DNA of 64,000 nucleotides from Bettongia penicillata ogilbyi. Lineage: Eukaryota; Chordata; Mammalia; Diprotodontia; Potoroidae. Below are positions 30,986 to 42,496 of this stretch, piece after piece. The translations under genes were made by a program, and so were the position numbers. Where the stretch lies: assembly GCA_023548195.1 (NCBI GenBank), contig JAJHZJ010000268.1, positions 2,720,766-2,784,765 on the forward strand, given 5' to 3'. The notes under the pieces were generated by a model. That model was not told the origin of the DNA and searched no databases. It saw only the letters and a program-made list of their open reading frames with translations. The stretch's first letter is position 1; each line of letters opens with the position of its first letter.

Positions 30986-31249
30986 TCTGGAACAATTACA
31001 CTTAGAATGAACTCACCATTTGAAAAATTTGTTCTAGCACAGGTTCCAATTGGGCATTCTGGCTTTGGTTGATCTACATAAAACACAAAGAAAATGTAAA
31101 CAATGCTTTATTAATCGGAAATGTAGTTTTTCCTGTCTGCAAAAATTCAGCAGACAAGTGAGGGGTACTGGAGAAGAGTACTGAGTAGATTTAAGACTAT
31201 TATATTATTACCAAGATATGATTTTTCATATGCTTCATTTCCTCTGCCA

Positions 31250-31420
31250 TGACCCTAGTCCATTCTGTCCCTTGCTGCCTCTGTATGTCCCTCTGCCCCT
31301 TGAAATAGCCTTCTTATTTGTCTCGCACTTGTAATTTCCACTTCTTTCAGGCCATTCTGAACATGACTCTGTAGTAACCTTCCTAAAATACCACTTCATT
31401 CTGTCAGTAACCTGTACAAA
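31250..31420 (+). repeat. L2 fragment, sense
   Basis: 'tgtaatttccacttctttca', 'gaacatgactctgtagtaac' and 'cttcctaaaataccacttca' recall the part of L2 just upstream of its 3' tail. Moderately diverged. 30,990-31,250 is unassigned. Confidence 0.5.
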
Positions 31421-31424
31421 AATG

Positions 31425-33505
31425 TTCAGTCAGTAACCATTTATTAAGTACCATTTTGTGCCAGGAAATCTGCTAAGTGCTCGGATACAAAGAAAGGCAA
31501 AAGACAGTCCTTATTCTCCAGCAGCTCAAAGTCTGATGGGAGAGACAACATACAAGCAATTATATATAAACCAGCTAGGTACATACAAGATAAATTGGAG
31601 GTTACTAATAGAGGGACAGCTCTAGAATTAAGGAGAATCAGAGAAGTCTTCTTTTAGAAGATGAGATTTTTAAATGGGACTTGAAGGAAACCAAGAAAGT
31701 CAGGGATGAGGAAGGAGAGCATTCCAGGCATGGAGAATAGTCGGGGAATTCTCAGAGTCAGGAGCTAGAGATGTTTTTGTTTATTCCCCAAATATAGCAA
31801 GATGGCCAGTACATGTATGTGTATGTGTGTGTGCACATGTATGTGTGCTTAAAGTGTAAGGAGATTGGAAATTGGAGGGGGGAGGAGAAGACAGGTTATA
31901 AAGAGATTTGAATATCAAAGAGAGGATTTCATATTTGTTGCTGGAGGTGACAGGGAATCATGAGTTTCTTGAGTAGAGGGGTGAAATGGACAGTACCTTA
32001 TGACAATCACATTGACAACTGAATGGAAGATGGACTAGAGATTTGGGGCAGAGAGAGTGACCAGCAGGCTTTGTAAAAATAGTTTAGGCTTGAAGTGAAC
32101 AGCAATTTGAACCAAGGTGCTGACAGTGTCAGAGATAGAAGGGGGTGATGTGAGAAATGTTATAATGTTTTATATATATAATGTTAGAAATGTTATATCA
32201 CCAGGTTTTGACAACAGATTGAACATGAATGGTGAGAACGAATAAGGATTTAAGCATAATATCTAGCTTGTATAAGCCTGGGTGACTGAGAAAATGGTGG
32301 TACCCTCAACAATTACAGGGAAGTCAGGAAGAAGGACAGGTGTATGGAGAAAACAATGAATTTAGTTTTGGACTGAGCTTAAATGCTGAGTTTTAGATGT
32401 CTATAGAATATCCAGTTTGAGATATCTGAAAGGCATTTGGATATGCAAGACTGGAGGTCACCAGAAAGGTCAAAACTGGATAAGTAGATTTGAGAATCAT
32501 TAGCATAGAAATAATAATTGAATCTATGGAACTGATGAGATCACCAAGTGAAACAGTATAGAGAAAGAAGAAGAGAGGCCTGGGGGGCATTATTGTTAGA
32601 GGCTGTGACCTGGATGAAGATCCAGCAAAGGAGACTGAGGAACAGTCAGATGGTAGGTGAAAAAGTAAGAGAGAGAGTGTCCTGACAATCTAGAAAGAAG
32701 AAAATTTGGAGAAGAGGGTTATTGACAGTGTTAGAAGCTGGGGAGAGTTGAAGAAGGCTGAGAAAAGACTATTAAATTGAATGATTAAGAGATTTTCAGT
32801 AATTTTGGAGAGAGCAATTTTGATTGGATGATGAGATTGGAGAGTAGAAAGGAAGAGAGAAAGTAGATCAGGCAGAAAGTAAGGGAAAAAACAAGAAAAA
32901 AGGAAGTGAAGGCTTCTATTATATAAAGATTTCTCAAGGAATTTAACCACAAACAGAGAAGAGATATGGGGCAATAAGTACCAGAGATGAATGGAATCCA
33001 TCCTAGGAATAGAAAAAAAGTAAGGGTTTTATTTTTTTGTTTGTTTGTTTTTAGAATGGGGGAGATTATGGTCATGTTTGTAAGCAACAGGGAAGGAGCC
33101 TGTAGACAGGGAGAGAGTAAAGATAAGTGAGAGAGTAGATATGAGAGAGGCGAATCTACTGGAGAAGATGGGAAGAAATGAGATCATTTGTGTATTGCAG
33201 AGGAGTTTGCTTTGGCAAGGAGAAGGACCACCTCATTATGTGAGACAGAGGTGAGGTAGAAGAGACTGGCGGAAAGCATCTGGATGACATGAGATGAGGA
33301 GGAGGGGAGAAAAGGGAGCTATTAGAGAATGGTCTTAATTTTTTTCCCCATAAAATATGAAGGAAGATTATCAGTTGAAGTGATAAGGCAGAGAAAGTCA
33401 TGGGAATTTTGAGGAAGGATGATAAGGTTTGGAAGAACCATGATGGTGAGTGGAATAGTGAGATAATTAAGGAAGCATAGAAGGATGGATTGCCATGTAG
33501 CAATG
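31425..33505 (-). mobile_element. Long antisense L2 LINE with decayed reverse transcriptase
   Basis: The plus strand starts with the reverse of the L2 tail ('taaccatttattaagtacca', 'aaatctgctaagtgctcgga') and continues for about 2.1 kb through the complement of ORF2. On the minus strand frames read 'ISNW'-like and 'FYANDSQIYLS'-like strings; the catalytic YADD box at 32,496-32,507 (complement) reads YAND. Other pieces include 'LISSIDSIIISMLMILKST' in a shifted frame. A (tg)n run sits near 31,815-31,840 and 'tatatata' near 32,170. It has many stops and shifts, so it is inactive, but it is the most extensive L2 in the window. Confidence 0.85.
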
Positions 33506-33688
33506 AATGTCTATGACAATTAAGAAGATTGCATGGATTTGAAAATCAAATCCCTCAAAAGAGCCTGGACTGGTACCTTACTCTCCTAATGGATGAATGG
33601 CAAAGGGTCATTGTCATCTGACTTCTAGCGTCTTTCTTGATGAATTTTTTTTTTCTACTTCTTTTGCTACAAATGACCCTTAGGAAAG

Positions 33689-33898
33689 CATCTAGGTGAA
33701 TGAAATGGGTAGAAGTCTAGACATGGCATCAGGAAGACATGAGTTCAAATTCTGCTTCAGATACTTATTTCTTTTGTAACCCTGGCTAAGTCACTTAGTC
33801 TCTGTTTGTCTCAGTTTCCTCCCAAAGTTGTTGTGAAGACAAAATGAGGCAATATTTGTAAAACTCTTTGCAAATGCTATGTAAAGGCTAAGTATTGC
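33689..33898 (+). repeat. Mon1/MIR-type SINE, sense
   Basis: 'catctaggtgaatgaaatgg', 'gcatcaggaagacatgagtt', 'caaattctgcttcagatact', 'gtctcagtttcctcccaaag', 'ttgttgtgaagacaaaatga' and 'aaactctttgcaaatgctat' are in MIR order. 33,505-33,689 and 33,900-34,055 show nothing recognised. Confidence 0.82.
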
Positions 33899-34126
33899 AG
33901 GAAACAATTGGGTTCCTGCTTTCTCCCCAATTCTGTATCAAAGTAAGCTCTTGGGGAAGACATGATAAGCTCATTTATTGGCAAATGCCTCCGCTTTCAG
34001 ATTCATGACCGGGAAAGAGGCGATGCTACCAAAATCACCTTCCCTAGGCTAAAGTTTAACTGTGTGATTGTCTTACAGATAAAATACAAAATGAAATTAG
34101 CCTGGCTTTCAAGTCTCTCTGTAAGG

Positions 34127-34128
<2 letters not shown>

Positions 34129-34178
<50 letters not shown>
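34129..34178. repeat. (GT)n microsatellite
   Basis: Fifty bases of uninterrupted GT except the last unit. Cys/Val and Thr/His frames over it are artefacts. Confidence 0.97.
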
Positions 34179-34184
<6 letters not shown>

Positions 34185-34424
34185 AAAAGCTACATTTCCA
34201 TCCTTATTTTGCCTTATTCCCTTGCATGCACTTACCATTTCAGGCTCACCAGACTACTTACTCTTTCCTGAATGTGGTAGGAGACTTTCTCCTGCCCTCC
34301 TGCATTTGCACAGGCTGTCTTCCATGCCTCCTTTTTCATCTCCTGCTTTTCATAATTATTCTCTTTCTTCAAGGAAGGAACAAATCATTTACCTGAAGCT
34401 TCTCCATATGTGCTAAGATGAAAT

Positions 34425-34428
<4 letters not shown>

Positions 34429-34468
<40 letters not shown>

Positions 34469-34490
34469 TATCTCTCTTTCTCTCTCTCTC
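34429..34490. repeat. (CT)n microsatellite
   Basis: Pure CT to about 34,464, then interrupted pyrimidine repeat to about 34,490. Confidence 0.96.
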
Positions 34491-34699
34491 TTTTACTTGC
34501 ATCATTTATTATCTTGTAATTATGCTTATCTATGTACATCCCATAGTTCCCATTCTAGAAAAACCAAGCTCCCTGACAACAAGGGACTATATTATTTGTT
34601 AGCTCTGTGTTCCTAGTTCCTAGCGTGGGCATGGTGCATTGTAACAGCTTACTAAATTCTGTTAGAATGAATGAAATAAAACAATGAATGAAATCAGCT

Positions 34700-36050
34700 G
34701 GGTACTCTGCCAAAAGCACAACACTAGATGATGAAATTGGAATCATGAAACCACTCAGAGAAGGAAGTGGGGTAGAAAGGCAAAGATCCCATTCCACGAC
34801 TGCCCTCTTGTCTCTCTTTAGGGCTCCTCCTTCCTTTCATTCCCATTCCTTTCAATAGGCTCCACACCATGATTTCTATGTGACTGTAATCAAGGGGCTA
34901 CTTTTTCTTCCAGCCCTATTCTATCACACTCTATATGCTAGCTTCTTTACTTCCAGTATCCCAGCTCACCCACCCAGTTCTTCTAGTGGCTCGAGCCCAG
35001 TTCTTGTACTTTATATATGGGTCCCTACTTACCTAGAATCCCTCTCCTGCACACCTTCTACCCTTGCCCCAATTTTACCCTCTCTCAACGATGCAGACAG
35101 CCCAGCTTCCCTGTGGTGCTGGTCAAAATGGAACTCAGTATTTTTTTTTTCAAGTAACAGCAGTCCAGAGGCCAAAATATGGAAAGAGCATATTTCAGGA
35201 CAGATACTGAGACAAAAATCCCTTTAACCAGAGAAAAGGAAAACAACACAAAGTAAAATCTTCATTTTCCTTCCTCCCCCCAGCAGAGGAGACTGCATTC
35301 TCTATCTCTCTTTCAGCGATGCATCTGTGAGTATAGGCAACTGGTTTTTAGCAATCAGCTCATTAGAGGCCCCTTTCTCCCTTCGCCTTCTGTTTTGGCA
35401 GCTTTGGGGCTGGAGAGTGGAGTGTGGCAGCAAAAAAGCAGGCCCCTTGGCAATGCATTCAAAGCCTGCTGGAGGCTGCTGGTCTTCACAATAGATTTGG
35501 GAGAAAGTGCTGGGGGAGGGGCAGAGCTGGAGATTGGAGAGGGGAAGTGCACACAACCGTAGTCCTTTGGAGAAGAATCCGAATGTCTGTTCACCCTCAG
35601 AGAACTCCATACTTTATGTTCAGTGTTACTCAGGAGTTGGGAAGGTTAAGTTGGATCCCAGGATTCTGTTCCTTTTTTCCACTTAGCTTTTATGCAAGGA
35701 ATTCTGCTAGATTTGGGAGGGGGAGGGGAAGAAGGCCAAGATAAAAAGAAAAAGAGTTCCTATCCTCTAGGAGCTTACATTCCATTGGGATTATTGATAA
35801 AACGCTGAAAGAGACCACAGAGGTTTAATAATCTAATGTAGTCTTTCTACAAATGAGGACCTTAAGGCCCTAAGAAGGGTCACTATCAGGAAATGGCAAC
35901 TGAGATTTTTTTCCCCAAATGCATGGAATGCAGAGGGTGCTGAGAGGCCCTGAGCTAGCTACTGCCCTGGGAACTTCCCCGGAATGAAGGAAAAACAGGA
36001 TCAAGGAACCACCCTATTTTTAAATTTTTTTTCTTTTTAATTTATGGAAT
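34700..36050. other. Unassigned stretch; short antisense L2 tail near 35,740-35,800
   Basis: No gene seen. 35,330-35,650 is more GC-rich than its surroundings and holds overlapping frames on both strands (for example 35,302-35,610 minus and 35,424-35,744 plus), none resembling a known protein. 35,740-35,800 has 'cctctaggagcttacattcc', an antisense L2 scrap. Confidence 0.4.
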
Positions 36051-36059
36051 AAAACAAGC

Positions 36060-36560
36060 ATTTCTATAATATGGTACAATAAAAAGATGATTGCACATGA
36101 AACTGCAAATCTATTATGCACAACTTGCTATTTCTTTCAAATATACAACAGAATTATCATGTACATTTCTTTATTTTCTCTCTCCCTCACCCTAGATATG
36201 ACTGCCATTAGACACAAATATAGACATATATGCATCTATATTTGTGTGTGTGTAAAATTATTCTCTACATACTTCTCTTTATCAGTTTTTTTCTCTGGAT
36301 GCGGAGAGCAACTTTCTTCATATGTCCTTTATGGTTAATTTGGGTGTATATATTAGTCAAAATAACTTAATCACTCAAAGTCATTCTTAAAACAATATTG
36401 CTGTTACTATATACAATATTTTCTTGGTACCACCCAGTTTGCTCTTCATTATTTCCTGCAAGTCTTTCCATGTGTTTTTCTAAAATCATTGAGTTCATCA
36501 TTTCTTATAGCACAGTAGTATTCCACCACAATCATATACCACAACTTGAACTGTCATATA
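36060..36560 (-). repeat. L1 3'-region fragment, antisense
   Basis: 'acaatattgctgttactata', 'tacaatattttcttggtacc', 'aagtctttccatgtgttttt', 'cagtagtattccaccacaat' and 'catataccacaacttg' are the complement of the marsupial L1 3' region. A short (TG)n lies near 36,244-36,254. No ORF2 sequence is attached. Confidence 0.75.
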
Positions 36561-37204
36561 TCTTGATGTTGTCCGCTTGGTGGTGTTTAAACTCTGGGTT
36601 CAGTATCCTTGGGCCATGGCATCACTGGTCTCCAGGGGACTGCAGGTGTGTGGAAGTGGGAGAATCTGACACCCAACTCTTTATTCTAGCGTCTATGTAT
36701 GCTTGTGACATACCTAGCACCCATTCTGGAGGCTGTTACTGAGGACAAGACACAGCAGGGGTTGTTAAAAACCATGGACTCCTTGTAAAAGTGCTAAGGA
36801 GTGATCAACAATTGCTTGTAGTAGAGTTATCAATCCTGGGTGAGCAGATGCTCTTTCCTGATAACACTAAGAAAAGGAGAAAGAAATATGGGTGGCGGAT
36901 GACAGGACATTTGGATCCATCAGGAGGTTAAAAGCTATGCAGTGTTCCCCACCGCCATCTTTAAAAACTTGGTTGGAGATTTTGTTTAGTGTAGTTTCCC
37001 CAGGAGCAGTTTATATTGTTCTTTGTTCCAATATTATAACTCTGGTCCATATGTAGAATTGACCAAGATCAAATAGATGGTAAATGGCAGAACTGGAATT
37101 CCAATGTAGATCTAATAACTCTAATGCACATTGCCTCAATCTGAAAATACAAGAACCAGTATTCAAACTGAGCTCTCTTCTGATTCTAAGGCCAATGCTT
37201 TTTA
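36560..37204. other. Unassigned stretch
   Basis: No recognised repeat or gene. The 114-codon frame at 36,398-36,742 begins inside the L1 fragment and is not supported as a gene. Confidence 0.4.
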
Positions 37205-37230
37205 TTATATATATATATATATATATAATA
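37205..37230. repeat. (TA)n microsatellite
   Basis: Short pure TA run, followed by a 'tatgtatgta' continuation. Confidence 0.9.
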
Positions 37231-37244
37231 TATGTATGTATCTG

Positions 37245-37360
37245 AACACACAGCATGTGCACTTTGTACTGTGCATGGCTTCACACGACACAACTGCAAT
37301 GAATACTGCAGAAATGTGAAAAGGGGTCACAGTTGGAAAAAGTTTAAGAATCCCCGGATA
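37245..37360 (-). mobile_element. Possible hAT-like MITE fragment, antisense
   Basis: On the minus strand, starting at about 37,358, it reads like 'attcttaaactttttccaac', 'tgtgaccccttttcacattt', then 'gtgtcgtgtgaagccatgca'. This resembles the 'ttcttaaactttttcc...tgacccc' start of marsupial hAT MITEs. Only one end is visible. Confidence 0.4.
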
Positions 37361-37419
37361 GACAACCAAAATAGCTACCATCTTGCTCTTAGAGTTATAG
37401 TCCTACAGAGTTGCCTGAA

Positions 37420-37545
37420 ACACTGGGGCAGAGAGATGTTAAATGATTCACCCACCTCCACACTTGTATGTGGTAGAGATGACTTGAAATGTCTTCACGA
37501 CTCCTTGACTGGCTCTCTATCCACTAGATCTCCCAAGTGTTTCTT
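37420..37545 (-). repeat. MIR-like fragment, antisense
   Basis: 'ggggcagagagatgttaaat', 'gattcacccacctccacact', 'ggctctctatccactagatc' fit the antisense MIR head. Confidence 0.65.
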
Positions 37546-37714
37546 CTATTAAATCTCAATGCCTCAACAACAAATTGGCCAGGAATAGGTACAATTTAGT
37601 GCTCCTGGGGCTGAGGGGGATGGATCATTTGATAGCAACAGGAAATTAGATGTAAAAAGGGATCTTTAAGAAAAGTTTTGATTAGAGATTCTGAGTTTAA
37701 AATAGTTTGGATAA

Positions 37715-38062
37715 CATAAGCATAACTTCCCTTATGACAGGAAGTCACAACTTTTTAATCTCAATTTCTTCATCTATAAAATGGAGATAATAGTACCTAC
37801 TTCCTTGTGTTATGAAGACCAAATGAGGTAATATGTATGTACAGCGTCTGCAAAGTTCAATATAATAATAGTTTACAATTTATACAGTGCCTACTATGTG
37901 CTAGGCAATGTGGTAAGCACTTTACAAATATTATCTCATTAGATCCTTACAACAATCCTGGGAGGTAGATGCTATTATTATCTCCATTTTACACATGACA
38001 AAACTGAGTCAGAAGTTAAGTGACTTGTCCCAGATTATACAGTTAGTAATATATGATAATTA
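37715..38062. repeat. Tail-to-tail MIR/THER1 pair
   Basis: Sense copy about 37,735-37,860 ('tcaatttcttcatctataaa', 'atggagataatagtacctac') joined to an antisense copy about 37,865-38,062 ('gtgcctactatgtgctaggc', 'ggaggtagatgctattatta', 'aagtgacttgtcccagatta'). Confidence 0.82.
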
Positions 38063-38089
38063 TTCATGTTCTTGTTGTTGAAGTAATTA

Positions 38090-38160
38090 TTGACATTCAT
38101 TCAGCAAACTTTTATTGATCAGTTCTGTGAGGAGTCAAAGTCCTTACCTTCAATGAGCCT
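38090..38160 (-). repeat. L2 3'-end scrap, antisense
   Basis: 'cattcagcaaacttttattg' and 'caaagtccttaccttcaatg' look like an antisense L2 tail, cut off by the MAR1-type SINE that follows. Confidence 0.55.
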
Positions 38161-38413
38161 TTGTTATTCAGTTGTTTCAGTTGTGTCTGGCTCTTTGTGA
38201 CCCTCTTTGGGGTTTTCTTATCAAAAATACTGGTGTGGTTTGCCATTTCCTTTGCCAGCTCATTTTATAGATGAGGAAACTGAAGCAAACAGGGTTAAGT
38301 GACTTCCCTAGGGTCACATAGCTGATAAGTGTCCATGGCCAGATTTGAACAAAAGAGGAGTCTTTCTGACTCCAGGCTCCAAGTTTTATCCACTTTACCA
38401 ATTAATTGGCCTC
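38161..38413 (-). repeat. MAR1-type SINE, antisense, near full length
   Basis: 'ttgttattcagttgtttcag', 'ctttgtgaccctctttgggg', 'ttgccatttcctttgccagc', 'agatgaggaaactgaagcaa', 'aagtgacttccctagggtca' and 'agtctttctgactccaggct' run in order to the head at 38,413. The tail is the RTE-like part. Confidence 0.9.
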
Positions 38414-38749
38414 CCGGCATTGAGTCTACAATCCCTCCGATATAATACCACTTTAATATGTCAAACATTTATGGCTTCATCCCTTTGCTTATTCCCTCTA
38501 CCTAGGCAGACAATTCTATCTCTGTGCTTTGGTAGGCAGTCTCCATGAATTGCTATGATTGCTACCAAAAACCAACCAAACAATCAAAACCCAGCCAAGT
38601 AAAAAAAAATTCCTCCAAACTCAGTTGGCCTTTCTAACAGAGATCCTCTCTTAGAAGGTAATGAATCTATTTCTCAGCAAACATGCATAGTCTAGTTTGT
38701 GGTTTTGGACAAATAACCTCTGGAACTGTTTCCTTGTTTGTTAAAGGAC

Positions 38750-38925
38750 ATAATAGAGTGGGAAAAGCCCTAATTTCAAATTCTTGCTCTGATATTTACT
38801 ATCTCTGTGACCTCAGAAAAGTCACATGACCTCTCTAAGAATCAGTTTCCTCATCTGTAGAATGCAAGGGGTTGAACTAGTTGATCTGTGAGGCCCTGTA
38901 ATTCAATCTGTGATTCTATGTTAGA
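38750..38925 (+). repeat. MIR-like SINE, sense
   Basis: 'atttactatctctgtgacct', 'gaatcagtttcctcatctgt', 'agaatgcaaggggttgaact' are MIR-type words. 38,414-38,750 and 38,926-39,290 show nothing that I recognise. Confidence 0.75.
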
Positions 38926-39289
38926 AATGAAAATTACTTCCAACTTGAGCTATGCTAAATGAACAAACTCAATTCAACATTCAGAACTGGATGGGTAAGT
39001 TAGATGGCTTTTGGGACTAGAGAAACAGTAATAGCTGTGGGAGAAAGGTGAGGAATCAGATGCTAAATCATCTTGGCCAGGCTAGGATTGGCAGAGTAGC
39101 AACCATTAGTAGGAGATGGATAAAAGCCAGAGATGGACAGGTTTGACTGGCAGTCAGAGATGCTAGGCAGTAGTCAAAGGCAGGGAAGGTAAATTTGGAA
39201 AATTTCAAGGTAGGAGTTTGTTTAAAGACTAGAGAAAATAGTGCCAGAAGACAGCTATTTGACCTTGAGCAAGTTACTTTCCTTTATCT

Positions 39290-39640
39290 GATGGAAAACT
39301 AGCAACATGCATATTTTGAGTGATTACTATGTGAGAAGCGTAGTGCTAAGTGCTGTAGGCATAAATCTAGCCAAAAGAAAAAATATCTTTCCTTCAGGAG
39401 CTTACATGTCGATGGAGGAAGACAACATAACATGGAGGTGAAAAACAGAGGGAGGAGGTGGTGGTGGTGGGGGCAATACCTGTGGATGGGGCATGGTGCC
39501 CTCAATGTCAAAGTGAGAAGGCCACAGAGGTAAATGGATGTTCCAAGATGAGTAGGCACTAGGCACTGAGGGAAACATAAGGGTAAGATGGCAGATGATA
39601 GATGGTATTAAAGTCTGGAAAATCAGAATTAGAGCCAAGA
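39290..39640 (-). repeat. L2 fragment, antisense
   Basis: 'tgagtgattactatgtgaga', 'agcgtagtgctaagtgctgt', 'ttccttcaggagcttacatg' and 'gatggaggaagacaacataa' match the antisense L2 tail and the sequence just upstream. A (gtg)n-rich bit lies near 39,455-39,470. Confidence 0.75.
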
Positions 39641-39659
39641 GGTTTCCTCATAGAGACCC

Positions 39660-39920
39660 AATAAATACTTAATAAAGGCTCAGTGGGGAAGAGTGCTGAA
39701 TCTGAAGCAAGAAGATTTGAATTTAACCCCCAGCTCTGTCATTTACTACCTTTATAAAAGTGACAAATCATTTAATCGTTCTAAGTCTCAGTTTCCACAT
39801 CTGAAAAGGCGAGGGTTGACTAGGTGACAAAGTTCTTTACCCCTCTAAATATACTGTTCAATGACCATTAAAATGAGGGGAATGATTAGGTCATCTCTAA
39901 AATTCTGCGATATTAGACAG
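39660..39920 (+). repeat. MIR-like SINE, sense
   Basis: 'ctgaatctgaagcaagaaga', 'cagctctgtcatttactacc', 'aagtctcagtttccacatct', then a less clear 3' part. Moderately diverged. Confidence 0.7.
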
Positions 39921-40460
39921 AGAAAACTCAGAGCAAGGGACTCCCAAGACCTCCCTGTGAAGGAATTTGTTTTTGTTCTGGTTCCTATAGGTCTAAGGTT
40001 ACAAGATGGTCCTGACATCAAAGAGGAATAATTCTTTGAATGTTAAAGGGACATCTCCTGGCAAATTTTATTCCCTTGGAACAGAGCACATTTTTATCTC
40101 CACCAGGAACCTCTGGTATTAAGTGTTGGACAGTAACACTATACTATTCTGGACTAGTTTCTACAAATGTTCTTCCAGACACCAACAAAAAGTGATAGAT
40201 ACAATGTAGTCTATGGTGGCAGGGTTCCTCCGTCATTATCATCATCATCATCATCATTGTCATCATATCATTATTTATTATTAGTATCACCTCATACTTA
40301 TATAACACTTCAGGATTATTAAAACACTTTTCTCACAAGAAATTGGAGAATGTCAATGACTTACTCAAAGTCACAAAGGAAGTAAATGTCATAGCTAGGA
40401 TATGAACTTAGGTACTCCAAATTGAAGTCTACCATACTTTTCTCACTATAACAAGCTGAC
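39921..40460. repeat. Unassigned to 40,210; (ATC)n at 40,227-40,262; antisense MIR to 40,460
   Basis: A run of 'atcatcatcatcatcatc' is followed by antisense MIR words 'acctcatacttatataacac', 'tgacttactcaaagtcacaa' and 'gctaggatatgaacttaggt'. Confidence 0.7.
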
Positions 40461-40774
40461 CTCTGCGGGGAGGGTGGGAGAGTCCATATCTTTCTTGAGA
40501 TAAAGAACTAGTCAGGTTAGGAAACTGGCATTCCAGTAGGAACTAGTTTTACTGCCATTTAAAGTCATCAAAGTGAAATTTTCAGTTCATAAATGTTTGA
40601 AAAGTACTTCCTAATGGGTTAATTGCTTTGGTTTTAATAGTTATAAATGTGCGATCATTTGATACTTTTCTAAGCTGTCTTCCAAAGTATATTGAATAAC
40701 TTGAAATGACTGAAATTGAAAAAGGCACATCTGGCTATTGAGACTGGTTTGCTTATTCTATGCCACACAATCTA

Positions 40775-41080
40775 ACAATCATTTATAAAGAGCCTCCCAC
40801 ATACAAGGCACTGGAATAGAAAGACAAAACAAGACACAAAAACAAACCCAGACCTCCAGAAACTTCCATTGTACTTACTGGGAGCTGGAGGTGGATAGAA
40901 CATGTAAACACACACACACCATAATTTGAGTAGGCAGAGAACAGTAACAGCTTGGGGGAAGTGCAGTCCGGAAGTCTTAGATCCTTGCAAGAAGCTAGGG
41001 GCTCTTAGAAGCTGGGATGAGGAAATGAGTCCAAACACAGGAGAAACCATTTGGGTAAAGATGCAGAACTGAGAGATACA
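40775..41080 (-). repeat. L2 fragment, antisense
   Basis: 'catttataaagagcctccca', 'catacaaggcactggaatag', 'cagacctccagaaacttcca', 'acagtaacagcttgggggaa' are antisense L2 words. 40,461-40,775 and 41,081-41,690 hold nothing that I recognise; frames on the minus strand there are unsupported. Confidence 0.65.
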
Positions 41081-41689
41081 AGGCCAGTCCACAGGCACAT
41101 ATATGTTTGAATGGGCATTCTCTTTGCAAATATGTATGTGGGAGAGAGAGCAAAAAGGATATGACTGCGAATTTTGGAAACAAATCTAAAATTGCTAGAA
41201 ATAAATAGGTAATGCCACACTAGTCTCTTCTGCATGTGATTATGTGGCAAAGAGAGCCAAAAAGGACAGGTGGGGAGAACTGCTTAGTATAACTGATTAA
41301 GATGGAGATTTCAGACAAATGTTTTCCTGAAAAAGCAATTGTCTGGTAGTTGACTAAAGCTTCCTCTTCGCCTAAATTATATAAAAGACATATTTCTTCT
41401 CCCATGGAATATTCATAATAGTAATCAGTATTTTCCCTAAGAACTTCAACAGATGTGTCTTAATAGGAACCATCTTATTACCTTCTGGAGCTTACAAAAA
41501 AAAACCCCTCATGTGCATTGATTGCTATAGGAATTGAAATGAACAGGGTACAAAGTAACAGACTTGCTAGGCTAATTTTTGACAATGCTCCAATTTCTGT
41601 AATTTATTCCAAATAAATTCCTGCTGCCCACCTCACAATGGACACCAGGTCTGACTACATACAGTCTATCTTCTCATATAAAATAGAAT

Positions 41690-42495
41690 GCAGTATCAGG
41701 GATAAGGGAAAAATGAATCACAGAAGCATAGAAATGAGAGGAATTCAAGATGTCGTCTAATCTAGATTCTAAATGAAGCATGGATCTCCCCTATAGCATC
41801 CCCACCAACTGGTAATCTAGTCTCTGCTGGAACGTCTTCTTTAACGCTGCTACCACCCTAGTTCAGGCCTTCTATTAGCTCATGCCTGGATTATCAAATG
41901 GCCTGCTGGTTGGTTTCTCTGTCTTGAATCTTTCCCTCCTAGATTCCATCCTCCACTCAGCCAGCAAATTGAATTTCCTAAAGAGAAAGTCAGACCACCA
42001 CATCACCACACCCTCCATCCCCAAACTCCTTCCCCTTCAATCACTGATGGTTTCCTATTACCTCTAGGACTAAATATAAAATTCTGTATCTTATAAGCAC
42101 CGAATAACCTGATCCCTTCCTTCCATTACAGTCTTCTTACACCTTCAACCTCCCCATGTACTTCTACATTTCAGTGACACTGTCCTTCTTGTTTTTTCTT
42201 GCACAAGATACTTCCATTTCCCTACTCTGAGCATTTTCAGGGGCTGTTACCCATACCTAGAACTCTTTTCCTTCTTATCTCTGTCTCCTGGTTTCTCAAC
42301 TGCTACCAAAGTGCTTTCCTGATATCTTTTAATGCTAGCACTCTCAGTTGATTATTTCCTTTTCTCCAATATATCCTGTCTGCATCTTGTTTGTGCAGAG
42401 TTGTTTACATGTTGTCTCACATTGTACTGTAAACTTCTTGAGAGCAGGGACTGTCTTTTGCCTTTTTTTGTATCCCTTCTGCTTAGTGCAGTGCC
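41690..42495 (+). repeat. L2 LINE 3' part, sense, with an older repeat upstream
   Basis: 41,690-41,840 has 'tgaagcatggatctccccta', 'tagcatccccaccaactggt', an old mammalian repeat I cannot name. From about 41,845 the L2 order is clear: 'attagctcatgcctggatta', 'gagaaagtcagaccaccaca', 'aactgctaccaaagtgcttt', 'ctgtaaacttcttgagagca', 'tctgcttagtgcagtgcc'. A SINE then interrupts it, and the L2 tail resumes at 42,798 ('cttgataaatgcttgctgac'). Confidence 0.85.
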
Positions 42496-42496
42496 G

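Larger units (their letters stand above)
34060..34690 (+). repeat. L2 LINE 3' part, sense, expanded by microsatellites
   Basis: 'cagataaaatacaaaatgaa' and 'cctggctttcaagtctctct' start it, then 'gcacaggctgtcttccatgc', 'aagctccctgacaacaaggg', 'ctatattatttgttagctct' and the tail near 34,660. Two simple repeats are inserted in it: (GT)n at 34,129-34,178 and (CT)n at 34,429-34,490. Confidence 0.7.

Noticed and set aside
33962..34396. 144-codon plus-strand ORF
   Set aside because: It spans a GT microsatellite inside an L2 fragment.
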